From Bacteroidota bacterium (GTDB lineage Bacteria; Bacteroidota; Bacteroidia; Chitinophagales; BACL12): DNA of 64,000 bases. The notes under the pieces were generated by a model. The model saw only the letters and a program-made list of their open reading frames with translations. It did not search any database and had not been told where the DNA came from. Shown piece by piece: positions 43,175 to 53,056 of this stretch (position 1 is the stretch's first letter; every line of letters starts with the position of its first letter). Location: contig JADKAC010000008.1 of the NCBI GenBank assembly GCA_016715425.1, positions 45,001 through 109,000 of the forward strand, in the 5' to 3' direction. The position numbers and the translations under genes were made by a program.

Positions 43175-46100
43175 ATGAAATTCATAAAAACATTTTTTTT
43201 ATCTACTATTATTTTTATGGTTGCAACTATTGCAGCAAAAAATATTATGCTTACAAATGAGAATACTTTTGAAGGTTATGATAAGGCCTGGGCTTCCGTT
43301 GAAAAACTAGATGAAAAGGGATTACCCCAATCTGCTTATGATAAAGTAAAAGATATTCTTGATTTTGCAAAAGAAGAAAATAATCAGGTGCAAATAATTA
43401 AAGCAACTATTTATTCCTGCAAATACATTTCTACTTTAGAAGAAGATGGTGACATAAAAGCAATTGAATATCTTGAAAAAAATATTGTTTCAGAATCTGT
43501 TCCAGCAAAAAACATTATGCAATCCATGTTAGCGGAAATGTATCAGAATTATTATCAACAAAACTCATGGCGGTTTTATAACAGATCTGCAATGCAAACT
43601 GCCACGGATGATATTCGCACATGGGATCTAAGTACTCTAGTTTCAAAAACAAAAGAATTATATATACAATCGGTTTCGGATATTGATGTACTGCAAAAAG
43701 CATTGCTCATTCCTTATGAAGAACTATTAATTACGGGTGATAAAGAAAGTAAATTAATCCGACCAACATTATATGATCTTCTTGCTCATCGTGCATTCGA
43801 TTATTTTGCAAATAACGAAACCTATTTAACACAACCCGCTTATGTATTTAAAATAGATAATCCCGAATATTTATCTGATAATAAAAACTTTGCTTCATTA
43901 AATATTTTATCTGCCGATTCCACTGCGGATAAATTATATGCGTTGCGTTTAATGCAGGAATTAATAACGTTTCATTTAAAAGATCCGGAACCTACAGCAT
44001 TGATTCAGGCGGATATAAAACGATTGCAGTTTGTAAAACAAAATGCGGTGTTTGCATTTAAAGACAGCTTGTATTTAAACGCATTGCAAGCGGCAGAAAA
44101 AAAATATATTCAACATCCGGCTTCTGCGGATTACAGCTATGAAATAGCACAACAACTTTACGATCAAAGTGCTGCCTATAATCCGTTTTATAATATTGAT
44201 GTGCAGATGGATGCTGCCAAAGCTTTAGAAGTTTGCGATAGTACAATTGCACATTATCCAAAAAGTACAGGAGGAATTAATTGCGCAGCTTTAAAACAAA
44301 TAATTCTAGATAAAACAATTCAAATTACCACTGAAAAATATAATGTACCTGACTTACCATTTCGTGCATTGGTGGAATGGAAAAATGTACCTGTTGCGTA
44401 TATGCATCTTATCAAATTATCGGAGAAAGAATTGGAATCTTTAAATGCAACAGATTATGATTCTAAAGCAAAATTTCTATCTAAAATAAAATCCTATAAA
44501 CAATGGCAACAGAAGTTACCTCAAACAAACGATTATCAAAATCATTCTGCCGAAATAAAAGTGGATGCTTTAAAGAATGGAATTTATGTGTTGGTAGCAA
44601 GTTCGGAAAGCGACTTTGCAAATAATACGGCCGTAGTTTCTTATGGTGTTATAAATATTACAAACATCAGTTACATTACAAATGCCCTTCCCACCGGCGG
44701 TAATAATTTTTATGTATTGGATCGTATGGATGGCACTCCTTTAATTAATGCAGAGGCGCAAACATTTTATCAGATATATGATAATAAAAGCAAAAAATAT
44801 ATTTATACGCCGGGAATAAAATATTATTCCGATAACAAGGGTGCATTTTTTATTCCATCTGCAGAGGCTGAGAATAATTATTTAAAAATCGAAATAAATT
44901 ATAAAGGCGATACTTTATACAATGAGCAATACTTTTATATTCAACGACCTGAAAATAAATCGATCAATAAATTTACAAGTACTTTTTTCTTTACTGACAG
45001 ATCTATTTATCGGCCAGGTCAAACAATTTATTTCAAAGGAATAATGTTGGAGAATGCAGCAAACGGAAAATCAAAAAATGTTCTCAGCAATTATTCCACT
45101 GAACTTGGTTTTTATGATGTAAATAATCAACTGATAAGTAAGGTTACTTTAACTACAAATGAATACGGTTCATTCAGCGGTACTTTTTCTGCACCACAAG
45201 GAGGCATTACAGGTGAAATGTTTTTGCGCAATGAAAGTGGAATGCAAACCATAAGTGTAGAAGAATATAAACGTCCTACATTTTATGTGAAATCTGAAAA
45301 ATTAAATGGGACATATACATTAGGAGATACAATTACTGTGAAAGGAACTGCAATGAATTATTCAGGTGCAGTAGTGGACAATGCTGCGGTGCGTTACAGA
45401 GTAATTCGCAAAGCAAGGTTTCCTTATCCAATGCCTTATTATTATAAATCTATTTATCCCCGACAAGCAGATTTAGAAATAACAAATGGATTTACAACTA
45501 CAAACAGTTCTGGTGTTTTTGAAATTTCTTTTGCAGCATTAGCGGATAAAGAAATAAATAAAAAACTCAAACCTGAATTCATGTATGAAGTGATTGCAGA
45601 AGTAACTGATATTTCTGGTGAAACACGTACAAGTACTACCACAGTTGTTGCAGGTTATATTGGCATTAAAGCAGACATGGAATTACCTGAAACAGCAAGT
45701 AAAGATTCTTCTTTTGCAGTTAAAATAACTACAACAAATCTGAATGATACCGAAGTTTCTGCAACAGGAACTGTTACCATTTATCCATTAACAGCTCCTG
45801 ATAAATTATACAGAAATCGTTTGTGGTCACAGCCGGATTTATTTACAATGACGAAGAAAGAATATGTTGCATTATTTCCAATTGATTTATATGCAGATGA
45901 AAACAATATGCAGAAATGGGTTTTCGGAGAAAGTGTTCAACGAGCGGATTTCAATACATCGCAAAATTCAGAAGTTATTTTAAATCCACAACTATGGAAT
46001 GCGGGTGCATATAAAATAGTATTGGTTACAAAAGATGATAAAGGCAATGAGATTAAAGTTGAGAAATACATGCGTATAACCGATAAAAAAAATACAGATG

Positions 46101-49100
46101 TTATTAAGCAATATTTACGAAGCACTGATTCAGAATTTACAAGTCAACCGGGAAATAAAATAAATATTCATTTGAATAGCGATGTGTCTGATGCAAGAAT
46201 TTTATTTGTAGTAAGCAGACCTGATACTCCGGTTTCTTACAACTGGTACACACTTAAAAATAAGATTAATGAATTTACTATTCCTGTTTATGAAAATGAT
46301 TTTGGTGGAATAGATATCACGGCATACATGGTGAACGACAATCGGATTCATCAAATTAGTTGGCGGATAAATGTTCCATGGAATGAAAAACAATTATCGG
46401 TAACTCTTGAAACACATCGCAATTTATTAGAGCCCGGAGAAAATGAAACATGGAAAATAAAAGTGGCGGGACCGAAAGGTGATGCAGTTGCTGCAGAAAT
46501 TCTTGCTTCTATGTATGATAAATCATTAGATGCTTTTAAAGGAAACAATTGGAATTTTATTAGTTGGCCAATTAATTATAACTCCCCACGCATCTCGGAT
46601 AATAATATGTTTATCATAGTGCAAGGAATGCAGATAGATAATAATCGCAATGAATATCCAACTTTTAAATATTATAATTTCGATCAGCTTAATTGGTTTG
46701 GATACAATATGTATTATTATGGCCGAAATTATGATGGTGTGGCTTTAGAAGAAGTGATGGTGGTAAATGATGGTGGTAATAGAAAAAATAAAAAGTCGGA
46801 TAAAAATGCAGCTCCTCCGGCAGAATCATCCGATGATATGGAGTCTTTTGATTCAATACAAAATACTGAAGAAGAAACCACTGATAATTTTAATCAATTA
46901 GATAATGTACCACTCAGAAAAAACTTTAATGAAACGGCCTTCTTTTATCCGCATTTAGAAACAGATTCCAATGGTGTTGCCGTGTTTAGTTTCACTATGC
47001 CGGAAGCTTTAACCGAATGGAAATTTACTGCACTGGCACATACAACGGATTTGTTAAGCGGCTTTGCTTACAGCAGTGTAATCACACAAAAAGAATTAAT
47101 GATTACACCCAACATGCCTCGCTTTTTCAGAAGAGGTGATACTATAATTATTGCAGCAAAAATTCAAAACTTATCTGATACATTACAAACCGGAATTGCG
47201 CAATTAGAATTATTTAATGCATTGAATATGCAAAATGTAGATTCTGCATTTATAAATACAAACAAGCAAGTAACATTTAGTGTGTTGCCAAAACAAAGTG
47301 TTGCCGTGAGTTGGCAATTGAATATACCTGCAGAGATTCAAGCGGTGCAATATCAATTAAAAGCAAGTGCAGAAAAATTTACTGATGGTGAACAAAATGT
47401 ATTGCCTGTATTAAGTAATACCATGTTAGTTACGGAGTCAATGCCGCTTTGGGTGAGAGCAGGAAAAACAACAGATTTTGTATTTACCAAATTATTAAAT
47501 GCATCATCATCTTCCACATTACAACATCAGAGTTTAACATTGGAATATACTTCCAATCCCGTTTGGTCGGCAGTGCAATCATTACCCTATTTAATGGAAT
47601 ATCCTTATGAATGTGCGGAGCAGGTTTTTAGCCGCTATTATGCAAATAGTATTGCAACGCATATCACACAATCCAAACCGGAAATAAAAAATGTATTTGA
47701 TCAATGGAATGCAGCACCAAATAGTTTGACTTCCAATCTCGAAAAAAATCAAGAATTAAAATCATTATTGCTTGAAGAAACACCTTGGGTATTACAGGCA
47801 AAAGATGAAACAGAACGCAAGAAAAGAATTGCCATATTGTTTGATGCGAATAAGATGCAAATGGAATTGCAAACTGCTATGCTGAAGCTTCAGAAAATGC
47901 AATCGCCAAGTGGTGCATGGCCATGGTTTAATGGTATGCCCGATAGCAGATATATAACTCAACATATCGTAAATGGAATAGGTCATTTAAAAAAATTGCA
48001 AGTGGTAACACAATCTGATATAGCGATTAATAGCATGACCACTTCTGCTATAAATTTTCTGGATGATGCAATGCTGAAAGATTATACGGATCTCGCAAAA
48101 TATAAAACGGATAAAAAAACATATCATCCATCCACTTTAATAATCCATTATTTATATGGCCGTAGTTTTTATTCGGATATGCCGTTTCCTGCAGATAATT
48201 ATTCTGAAGCAAAAACCTATTTTATTGGTCAGCTAAAAAAATATTGGTTGGACCATGATTTATATTCCAAAGGATTAATTGCACTTACATTATATAGAGC
48301 AGGTGAAATTGAAACAGCAACAGATATAGTAGCATCATTAAAAGAATTTGCAATTGAAAAAGAAGATATGGGAATGTATTGGAAAAATAATACTCCCGGC
48401 TATTTCTGGTATCAATCGCCTATTGAAACTCAAGCACTGATGATTGAAGTATTTAATGAAATCACTATGGATAAACCTGCAGTGGAAGAATTAAAAATCT
48501 GGTTATTGCGCAATAAGCAAACTAACGATTGGAAAACAACGAAGGCAACTGCTGAAGCATGTTATGCATTGTTGCTTACTGGAAATGATTTACTTGCGAG
48601 TACTGAACTTGCAGAGATTACTATTGGTGGATTAAAAATAAAACCGGATAATATTGAAGCAGGAACAGGATATTTTAATAATACCTGGAGTGGAAATGCA
48701 ATAGCAGAAAATATGGCAAACGTTTCTGTTACAGGTACGCAATCCGGATTTTCTTATGGTGCTGTTTACTGGCAATATTTCGAACAATTAGATAAGATAA
48801 CTCCGGCGGAAACTCCATTGAAATTGCACAAAGAATTATTTAAACAAGTGAATACTGCAACGGGTGTTCAACTGCAAGCGATTACATATAATACACCATT
48901 AGAAATTGGTGACCTTGTGCAAATAAGAATTGAATTGCGTTCCGACAGAGACATGGAATATATTCATCTGAAAGATATGCGGGCTGCATGCTTCGAACCG
49001 GTGAATGTATTGAGTAGTTATAAATGGCAGGATGGTTTAGGATATTATGAAAGCACAAGAGATGCTTCTACAAATTTCTTTATTGAGCGATTGCCCACAG

Positions 49101-49234
49101 GAACCTATGTATTTGAATACAGTTTACGTGTTTCTCAAAAAGGTAAATTCAGTAATGGCATCACAAGTATTCAATGTATGTATGCACCGGAATTTAGTGC
49201 GCATTCAGAAGGTATCAGAGTAACGGTAAGGTAA
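43175..49234 (+). CDS. Alpha-2-macroglobulin family protein with thioester
   Basis: A 2019-residue secreted protein when started at 43175 (M-K-F-I-K-T-F-F, signal to about residue 20). The ATG at 43148 lies upstream of the -7-like TATCTTTA at 43163. After an N-terminal helical region with TPR-like segments come MG-type beta domains including S-I-Y-R-P-G-Q-T-I-Y-F-K-G (MG2), then a mid-protein acidic/Asn-rich loop. The A2M segment contains Y-P-Y-E-C-A-E-Q, the thioester C-x-E-Q (Cys at about residue 1480), followed by alpha-helical thioester-domain repeats. Bacterial A2Ms are protease traps at the envelope. No pbpC is adjacent. It is not a lipoprotein. Confidence 0.9.
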   Translation: MKFIKTFFLSTIIFMVATIAAKNIMLTNENTFEGYDKAWASVEKLDEKGLPQSAYDKVKDILDFAKEENNQVQIIKATIYSCKYISTLEEDGDIKAIEYLEKNIVSESVPAKNIMQSMLAEMYQNYYQQNSWRFYNRSAMQTATDDIRTWDLSTLVSKTKELYIQSVSDIDVLQKALLIPYEELLITGDKESKLIRPTLYDLLAHRAFDYFANNETYLTQPAYVFKIDNPEYLSDNKNFASLNILSADSTADKLYALRLMQELITFHLKDPEPTALIQADIKRLQFVKQNAVFAFKDSLYLNALQAAEKKYIQHPASADYSYEIAQQLYDQSAAYNPFYNIDVQMDAAKALEVCDSTIAHYPKSTGGINCAALKQIILDKTIQITTEKYNVPDLPFRALVEWKNVPVAYMHLIKLSEKELESLNATDYDSKAKFLSKIKSYKQWQQKLPQTNDYQNHSAEIKVDALKNGIYVLVASSESDFANNTAVVSYGVINITNISYITNALPTGGNNFYVLDRMDGTPLINAEAQTFYQIYDNKSKKYIYTPGIKYYSDNKGAFFIPSAEAENNYLKIEINYKGDTLYNEQYFYIQRPENKSINKFTSTFFFTDRSIYRPGQTIYFKGIMLENAANGKSKNVLSNYSTELGFYDVNNQLISKVTLTTNEYGSFSGTFSAPQGGITGEMFLRNESGMQTISVEEYKRPTFYVKSEKLNGTYTLGDTITVKGTAMNYSGAVVDNAAVRYRVIRKARFPYPMPYYYKSIYPRQADLEITNGFTTTNSSGVFEISFAALADKEINKKLKPEFMYEVIAEVTDISGETRTSTTTVVAGYIGIKADMELPETASKDSSFAVKITTTNLNDTEVSATGTVTIYPLTAPDKLYRNRLWSQPDLFTMTKKEYVALFPIDLYADENNMQKWVFGESVQRADFNTSQNSEVILNPQLWNAGAYKIVLVTKDDKGNEIKVEKYMRITDKKNTDVIKQYLRSTDSEFTSQPGNKINIHLNSDVSDARILFVVSRPDTPVSYNWYTLKNKINEFTIPVYENDFGGIDITAYMVNDNRIHQISWRINVPWNEKQLSVTLETHRNLLEPGENETWKIKVAGPKGDAVAAEILASMYDKSLDAFKGNNWNFISWPINYNSPRISDNNMFIIVQGMQIDNNRNEYPTFKYYNFDQLNWFGYNMYYYGRNYDGVALEEVMVVNDGGNRKNKKSDKNAAPPAESSDDMESFDSIQNTEEETTDNFNQLDNVPLRKNFNETAFFYPHLETDSNGVAVFSFTMPEALTEWKFTALAHTTDLLSGFAYSSVITQKELMITPNMPRFFRRGDTIIIAAKIQNLSDTLQTGIAQLELFNALNMQNVDSAFINTNKQVTFSVLPKQSVAVSWQLNIPAEIQAVQYQLKASAEKFTDGEQNVLPVLSNTMLVTESMPLWVRAGKTTDFVFTKLLNASSSSTLQHQSLTLEYTSNPVWSAVQSLPYLMEYPYECAEQVFSRYYANSIATHITQSKPEIKNVFDQWNAAPNSLTSNLEKNQELKSLLLEETPWVLQAKDETERKKRIAILFDANKMQMELQTAMLKLQKMQSPSGAWPWFNGMPDSRYITQHIVNGIGHLKKLQVVTQSDIAINSMTTSAINFLDDAMLKDYTDLAKYKTDKKTYHPSTLIIHYLYGRSFYSDMPFPADNYSEAKTYFIGQLKKYWLDHDLYSKGLIALTLYRAGEIETATDIVASLKEFAIEKEDMGMYWKNNTPGYFWYQSPIETQALMIEVFNEITMDKPAVEELKIWLLRNKQTNDWKTTKATAEACYALLLTGNDLLASTELAEITIGGLKIKPDNIEAGTGYFNNTWSGNAIAENMANVSVTGTQSGFSYGAVYWQYFEQLDKITPAETPLKLHKELFKQVNTATGVQLQAITYNTPLEIGDLVQIRIELRSDRDMEYIHLKDMRAACFEPVNVLSSYKWQDGLGYYESTRDASTNFFIERLPTGTYVFEYSLRVSQKGKFSNGITSIQCMYAPEFSAHSEGIRVTVR

Positions 49235-49356
49235 AAAAATGCGTTTGTACAATGGATTCCATGTATAAATGGAGAGTAATATAGTCTATCATTGTTGTGT
49301 GGTGTAATTTTGAATTGAACAAAACATTAACTTTACCTTCTCAATAAATACGTATA

Positions 49357-49827
49357 ATGCAAAAATTAAAAATAGCAGCAGCACTAATCGTCATTGTAAT
49401 GTTTGCAATTTCTTGTTCTCCGGAAATTAAATTGCAGAATACACTTACAAAAGATGGAGGCCGTTGGAACATAGATGAACTCAAAGTAAATACAACAGTT
49501 CAACTTGATCCTCCGGTGTATTCTGAAGAAAAGATTTCCAATCAAGGTGAGTTATTATTTTATGAATCAGGAACCGGAATTTGGATTGGTTTAGACACAA
49601 CATTGAATGTGGATGTAGCTCAATATTTTGAATATGAAAATACAAGTAATACAATTTTAATCAATTTTGAAAATAGCTTGGAGCAAGAATATAATGTTGA
49701 GCAAACTAATAAAGACAAACAAATCTGGACGAGAGAAGAATCTATCGTGGATCCGATAACCAGTGTTACTATTATTATTAACACTCAAATTACTATTTCA
49801 AGAGTAAACGAAATAAAAAATAAATAA
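49357..49827 (+). CDS. Small lipoprotein, paralogue 1
   Basis: A 156-residue lipoprotein (signal ending M-F-A-I-S-C, Cys20) with a beta-rich mature part. It shares L-x-N-T/N-L-T-K/R and G-R-W-N-I-D with the next gene and has W-I-G-L-D in the middle. This resembles small lipocalin-like DUFs in Bacteroidota, but no family is firmly recognised. The next paralogue begins 11 bases after its stop, so both are one operon. Confidence 0.75.
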   Translation: MQKLKIAAALIVIVMFAISCSPEIKLQNTLTKDGGRWNIDELKVNTTVQLDPPVYSEEKISNQGELLFYESGTGIWIGLDTTLNVDVAQYFEYENTSNTILINFENSLEQEYNVEQTNKDKQIWTREESIVDPITSVTIIINTQITISRVNEIKNK

Positions 49828-49838
49828 AATTTATAGCT

Positions 49839-50282
49839 ATGAAACTGTTCAATCGAATAGCAATTCTGCCGGTAATTATTCTTCTGCTTGCGTCATGTTC
49901 CAAACAATCGCAATTAGAGAATAACTTGACTCGCCAATGCGGCAGATGGAATATTGATAATTATAAGCTCACCATTGCAACTACTGGATTACCAACAGAA
50001 ACTTTGGAATATGGCGATTGCGGGTATATGTATTTTTTCGAAAATCTGGATGGCCAATGGATTGATTTAAAAGAGCCGGATGTAACTTATTTCACCGAGT
50101 TTAACTGGAGCATTACCGATGAAAATAAACTTTTAATTGAATACAACAATGAAGATTTTCTTTTTGATTTTACTGTAAATGAAAAAGATCGTCAGGTAAT
50201 TCTTAATCAGGAAGTGATTCAGTTAAATGATACCACATTTGTTACTACAAGTATTGAATACGAATTATTACGTATAGAATAA
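49839..50282 (+). CDS. Small lipoprotein, paralogue 2
   Basis: A 147-residue lipoprotein (signal ending L-L-A-S-C, Cys20) related to the preceding gene: E-N-N-L-T-R-Q-C-G-R-W-N-I-D, W-I-D-L-K, and similar strand spacing. It has two additional Cys in the mature part (C-G-R-W and D-C-G-Y), possibly a disulfide that the first paralogue lacks. Tandem arrangement suggests duplication. Function is unknown; a terminator follows. Confidence 0.75.
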   Translation: MKLFNRIAILPVIILLLASCSKQSQLENNLTRQCGRWNIDNYKLTIATTGLPTETLEYGDCGYMYFFENLDGQWIDLKEPDVTYFTEFNWSITDENKLLIEYNNEDFLFDFTVNEKDRQVILNQEVIQLNDTTFVTTSIEYELLRIE

Positions 50283-50300
50283 TTGAAAAACATATTTATC

Positions 50301-50331
50301 AAAAGCCCGGTTAATCATCGGGCTTTTTTTT
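50301..50331. terminator. Terminator between convergent genes
   Basis: AAAGCCCG and CGGGCTTT pair around a GTTAATCAT loop, followed by TTTTTTT. A-run on the other side makes it usable in both directions. Confidence 0.9.
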
Positions 50332-50337
50332 TATTGC

Positions 50338-52956
50338 TTACTCATACTTTCTGATAAGTGTAAATTTCTTTCTTTGCTTTGTTACTATGCCATCCAGATT
50401 AAAAAATTCTGCATACAAAAAATAAATTCCCATTGGTGCCCGTCGGCCATCATCATACACTCCATCCCATGTAACAAAACCTTTTCTTGCTAATGTTTCA
50501 TTATTTAAAATTGTAGCAAGCGGTCTGCCTGCATCATCAAATATTCTGATGTTGGCAACAAATCCTTCTGCCTGTGTTTGATAAGTTATCATCAACAAAT
50601 CCTGATAGCCATCGCCATCCGGACTAAATACGGAGTATTCTATGTGCAATAAATTATCTGCAATAACTGCGGCATTATAATTTGAATTTTGATAACCCGG
50701 TGTTCCATAGCCGATAAGCTCTGCTGCCGAATGCCAGTTGTTTGCATCTTGAGTTGGTGAAGAAAATGATACTCGCTCTAATGCAACACCATCATCATCT
50801 TCCAACAATTCAAATTGCCATTCATCGGAATATTCTAATCTATCAATATTCACAAAAGTTTTTGTTTGAATTAATACCACACCCGCATCATCCGGATAGT
50901 TAGGCATTCCAGTTATTGCTATAAAATTGCTGATATCATTTCTATTGTATTGTTGCGCAACATTGGAAATATCTTCTGTAAGCAATACATAAGTGCCCGG
51001 GAAAAATAAACGACCGCTTACACTCACATTCGCAAATTCAGAAATCATAGAAGTATCATCCATATTTAATTCAATAATATATAAATCCGAAAGGTCGAGA
51101 ATTTTTTTACTGTTATTATAGAGTTCAACATAATCATAACCACCTGTTGCCGGATTAAATAACACTTCATTTATTACAATATCACCCGGAAAAGTTTCTT
51201 CAGAAATACCAAACTGAATTGTATTGCCCAACATAATGATATTACCTGAACAATCGCTGATATCTGATACAGTTAAAGTATAAAGTATACTGCTGCTTAT
51301 TGGAGTTGATAATAATAGTGTAACAGAATTTATTATACTTCCTTCCACAATTATCGCTATTGGATTTCCAATACCGTTATCAATGGTAAACACTGTTGTA
51401 CTTAACGTTGAACTCAATATCTCTTCATCAAAATACACGATAATCGTATCGTTAGATTGCGGATAAACACTTAACAACATAGGAGAAACATTATCCGGAT
51501 TTAATGCTGCTACTGAATTCTTTTTCCCCGGAGTTCCTCCTGATAAATCATTACTTGCAATCCAATTATTTATTCCTTGACAAGGATTAAATACATCAAT
51601 CATTTCTAAAGAATAACCGCCATTTTCTTTGATAGTATTTTGATACCATGTAGCCGTAAATTGCACATTGTGCATTACAATTCCTTCAGAACTAAATAGT
51701 GTAAGATTATCACCTTCATTATTTAATGAGGGGAAATTATTTACACCAATCACTAATCCGTATGCAGAAAATAAAGCTGCATTTGCATCATCAGTAACAA
51801 TTATAAAACTATCCGTAGGAAGTATAATTTCAGGAAATGCATCTGATATTTCTGTAGCATCTGTTAGAAACCAATCTAGCAAAGAAATATCAAATGGTGT
51901 AGTATTATACAACTCAATATATTCTGCTTCCGGCAATCCAATTACCGGTGATGGATCAGCAAAAATTTCATTGAATACCACATCAAATAAATTATTGGTG
52001 ATATACAAGAATTCCATCGTTTGCAAACTCATACTATTTCCTGCTTCATCGGCTATATTATCTACACTTAAATGCAAAAGTATTTCTTGTGGAAATTCAT
52101 CTGCAAATGTGAGTAATACTTTAGCCGGGTTCGAAAAATCACGAGCTGCATTTAATGGATTGCCAACACCCGCATCTACAGAATAATTGGTAATTGTTTC
52201 TGCACTTATTAATTCAACAGTTTCATTAAATAATAACTCCAATGATTCAGGTGAAATAACAGACACACTTTGAAGAACGGGCGCATCATAATCTGCGAAA
52301 ATTGGTCCTGCAATAAAATCATCAAAATAAAAAGATTGACAGCGTGTGCTGGTATAATTGCAAACAACGCCTAAAAATGCGCCGCCATTTATTGCATCAT
52401 CAATAGCAGTTCCTTCCAATACATAATCAGTTCCACCACTTACATCTACATATAAATTCCATTCCGCAGAATTTGTACGTATTACTTTAATTCCCAGGTG
52501 GGGCGAAACCGCAGCATTGCCATCAATACCTCTTAAAACCAAAGTACTTGTAGTACCTTCTTGTTTATAAATTTCAACTGCATCTGTAGAACCACTTTCA
52601 CCGCCAATGCGCACATAATAACCGTTGAGTGCGCCATTTAAATCAGCACTATTACTTTGCAAATACACCTTGGCATAATTGGATGAAGAGGGATCAAAAG
52701 AACATTGTACATTAAATGTCCAAGTAACAGAATCCAAAGAAGTAAAAACAGCAGATAAATAATTGGATCCACCACTTGCACAATCTCCATTCAATTGCAA
52801 ATTAAATTCAGGATTAATTATAAAATTATCGGTGTTGCCATCCCAAACAATGGAGGTAGAAAAATCACCATCAGCGAAATCATCAACAAAATCCTGCGCT
52901 TCAACAATACATTGCTGAAGTAGAAAAATACTTATAAGTAAAAATGTCCTTTTCAT
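50338..52956 (-). CDS. Secreted lamin-tail-domain protein with T9SS/FlgD-like C-terminus
   Basis: An 872-residue exported protein (signal residues 1-20, cut after VEA). Order of domains: a concanavalin-like beta region (about 22-215), an Ig-like Big_5-type stretch, a first lamin-tail domain (V-V-F-N-E-I-F-A-D-P near 328), a second Big_5-type stretch, a second lamin-tail domain (I-V-I-N-E-V-L-F-N-P near 590), and a C-terminal FlgD-like Ig domain (V-F-S-P-D-G-D-G-Y; W-D-G-V-Y-D-D-G-R; G-I-Y-F-L-Y) ending in K-F-T-L-I-R-K-Y-E. LTD plus this CTD is common in Bacteroidota cell-surface or extracellular-DNA-associated proteins exported by T9SS. Confidence 0.88.
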   Translation of the reverse strand: MKRTFLLISIFLLQQCIVEAQDFVDDFADGDFSTSIVWDGNTDNFIINPEFNLQLNGDCASGGSNYLSAVFTSLDSVTWTFNVQCSFDPSSSNYAKVYLQSNSADLNGALNGYYVRIGGESGSTDAVEIYKQEGTTSTLVLRGIDGNAAVSPHLGIKVIRTNSAEWNLYVDVSGGTDYVLEGTAIDDAINGGAFLGVVCNYTSTRCQSFYFDDFIAGPIFADYDAPVLQSVSVISPESLELLFNETVELISAETITNYSVDAGVGNPLNAARDFSNPAKVLLTFADEFPQEILLHLSVDNIADEAGNSMSLQTMEFLYITNNLFDVVFNEIFADPSPVIGLPEAEYIELYNTTPFDISLLDWFLTDATEISDAFPEIILPTDSFIIVTDDANAALFSAYGLVIGVNNFPSLNNEGDNLTLFSSEGIVMHNVQFTATWYQNTIKENGGYSLEMIDVFNPCQGINNWIASNDLSGGTPGKKNSVAALNPDNVSPMLLSVYPQSNDTIIVYFDEEILSSTLSTTVFTIDNGIGNPIAIIVEGSIINSVTLLLSTPISSSILYTLTVSDISDCSGNIIMLGNTIQFGISEETFPGDIVINEVLFNPATGGYDYVELYNNSKKILDLSDLYIIELNMDDTSMISEFANVSVSGRLFFPGTYVLLTEDISNVAQQYNRNDISNFIAITGMPNYPDDAGVVLIQTKTFVNIDRLEYSDEWQFELLEDDDGVALERVSFSSPTQDANNWHSAAELIGYGTPGYQNSNYNAAVIADNLLHIEYSVFSPDGDGYQDLLMITYQTQAEGFVANIRIFDDAGRPLATILNNETLARKGFVTWDGVYDDGRRAPMGIYFLYAEFFNLDGIVTKQRKKFTLIRKYE

Positions 52957-53034
52957 TGGAAGTAGAAAATTACAAATTGCATTTTAAAATAAACAGTATT
53001 TTTTTACTCTATTAAAGGAAGACGAAGTAAAACT

Positions 53035-53042
53035 TAACTTTG
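53035..53042 (+). promoter_or_regulatory. -7 element for asd
   Basis: TAACTTTG exactly matches TAnnTTTG, 14 bases before the ATG at 53057. Confidence 0.5.
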
Positions 53043-53056
53043 AAAAAAACTCAAAC

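Noticed and set aside
51668..52186. 172-residue plus-strand ORF
   Set aside because: Antisense of the lamin-tail protein; Ser/Asn-biased shadow with no domain.
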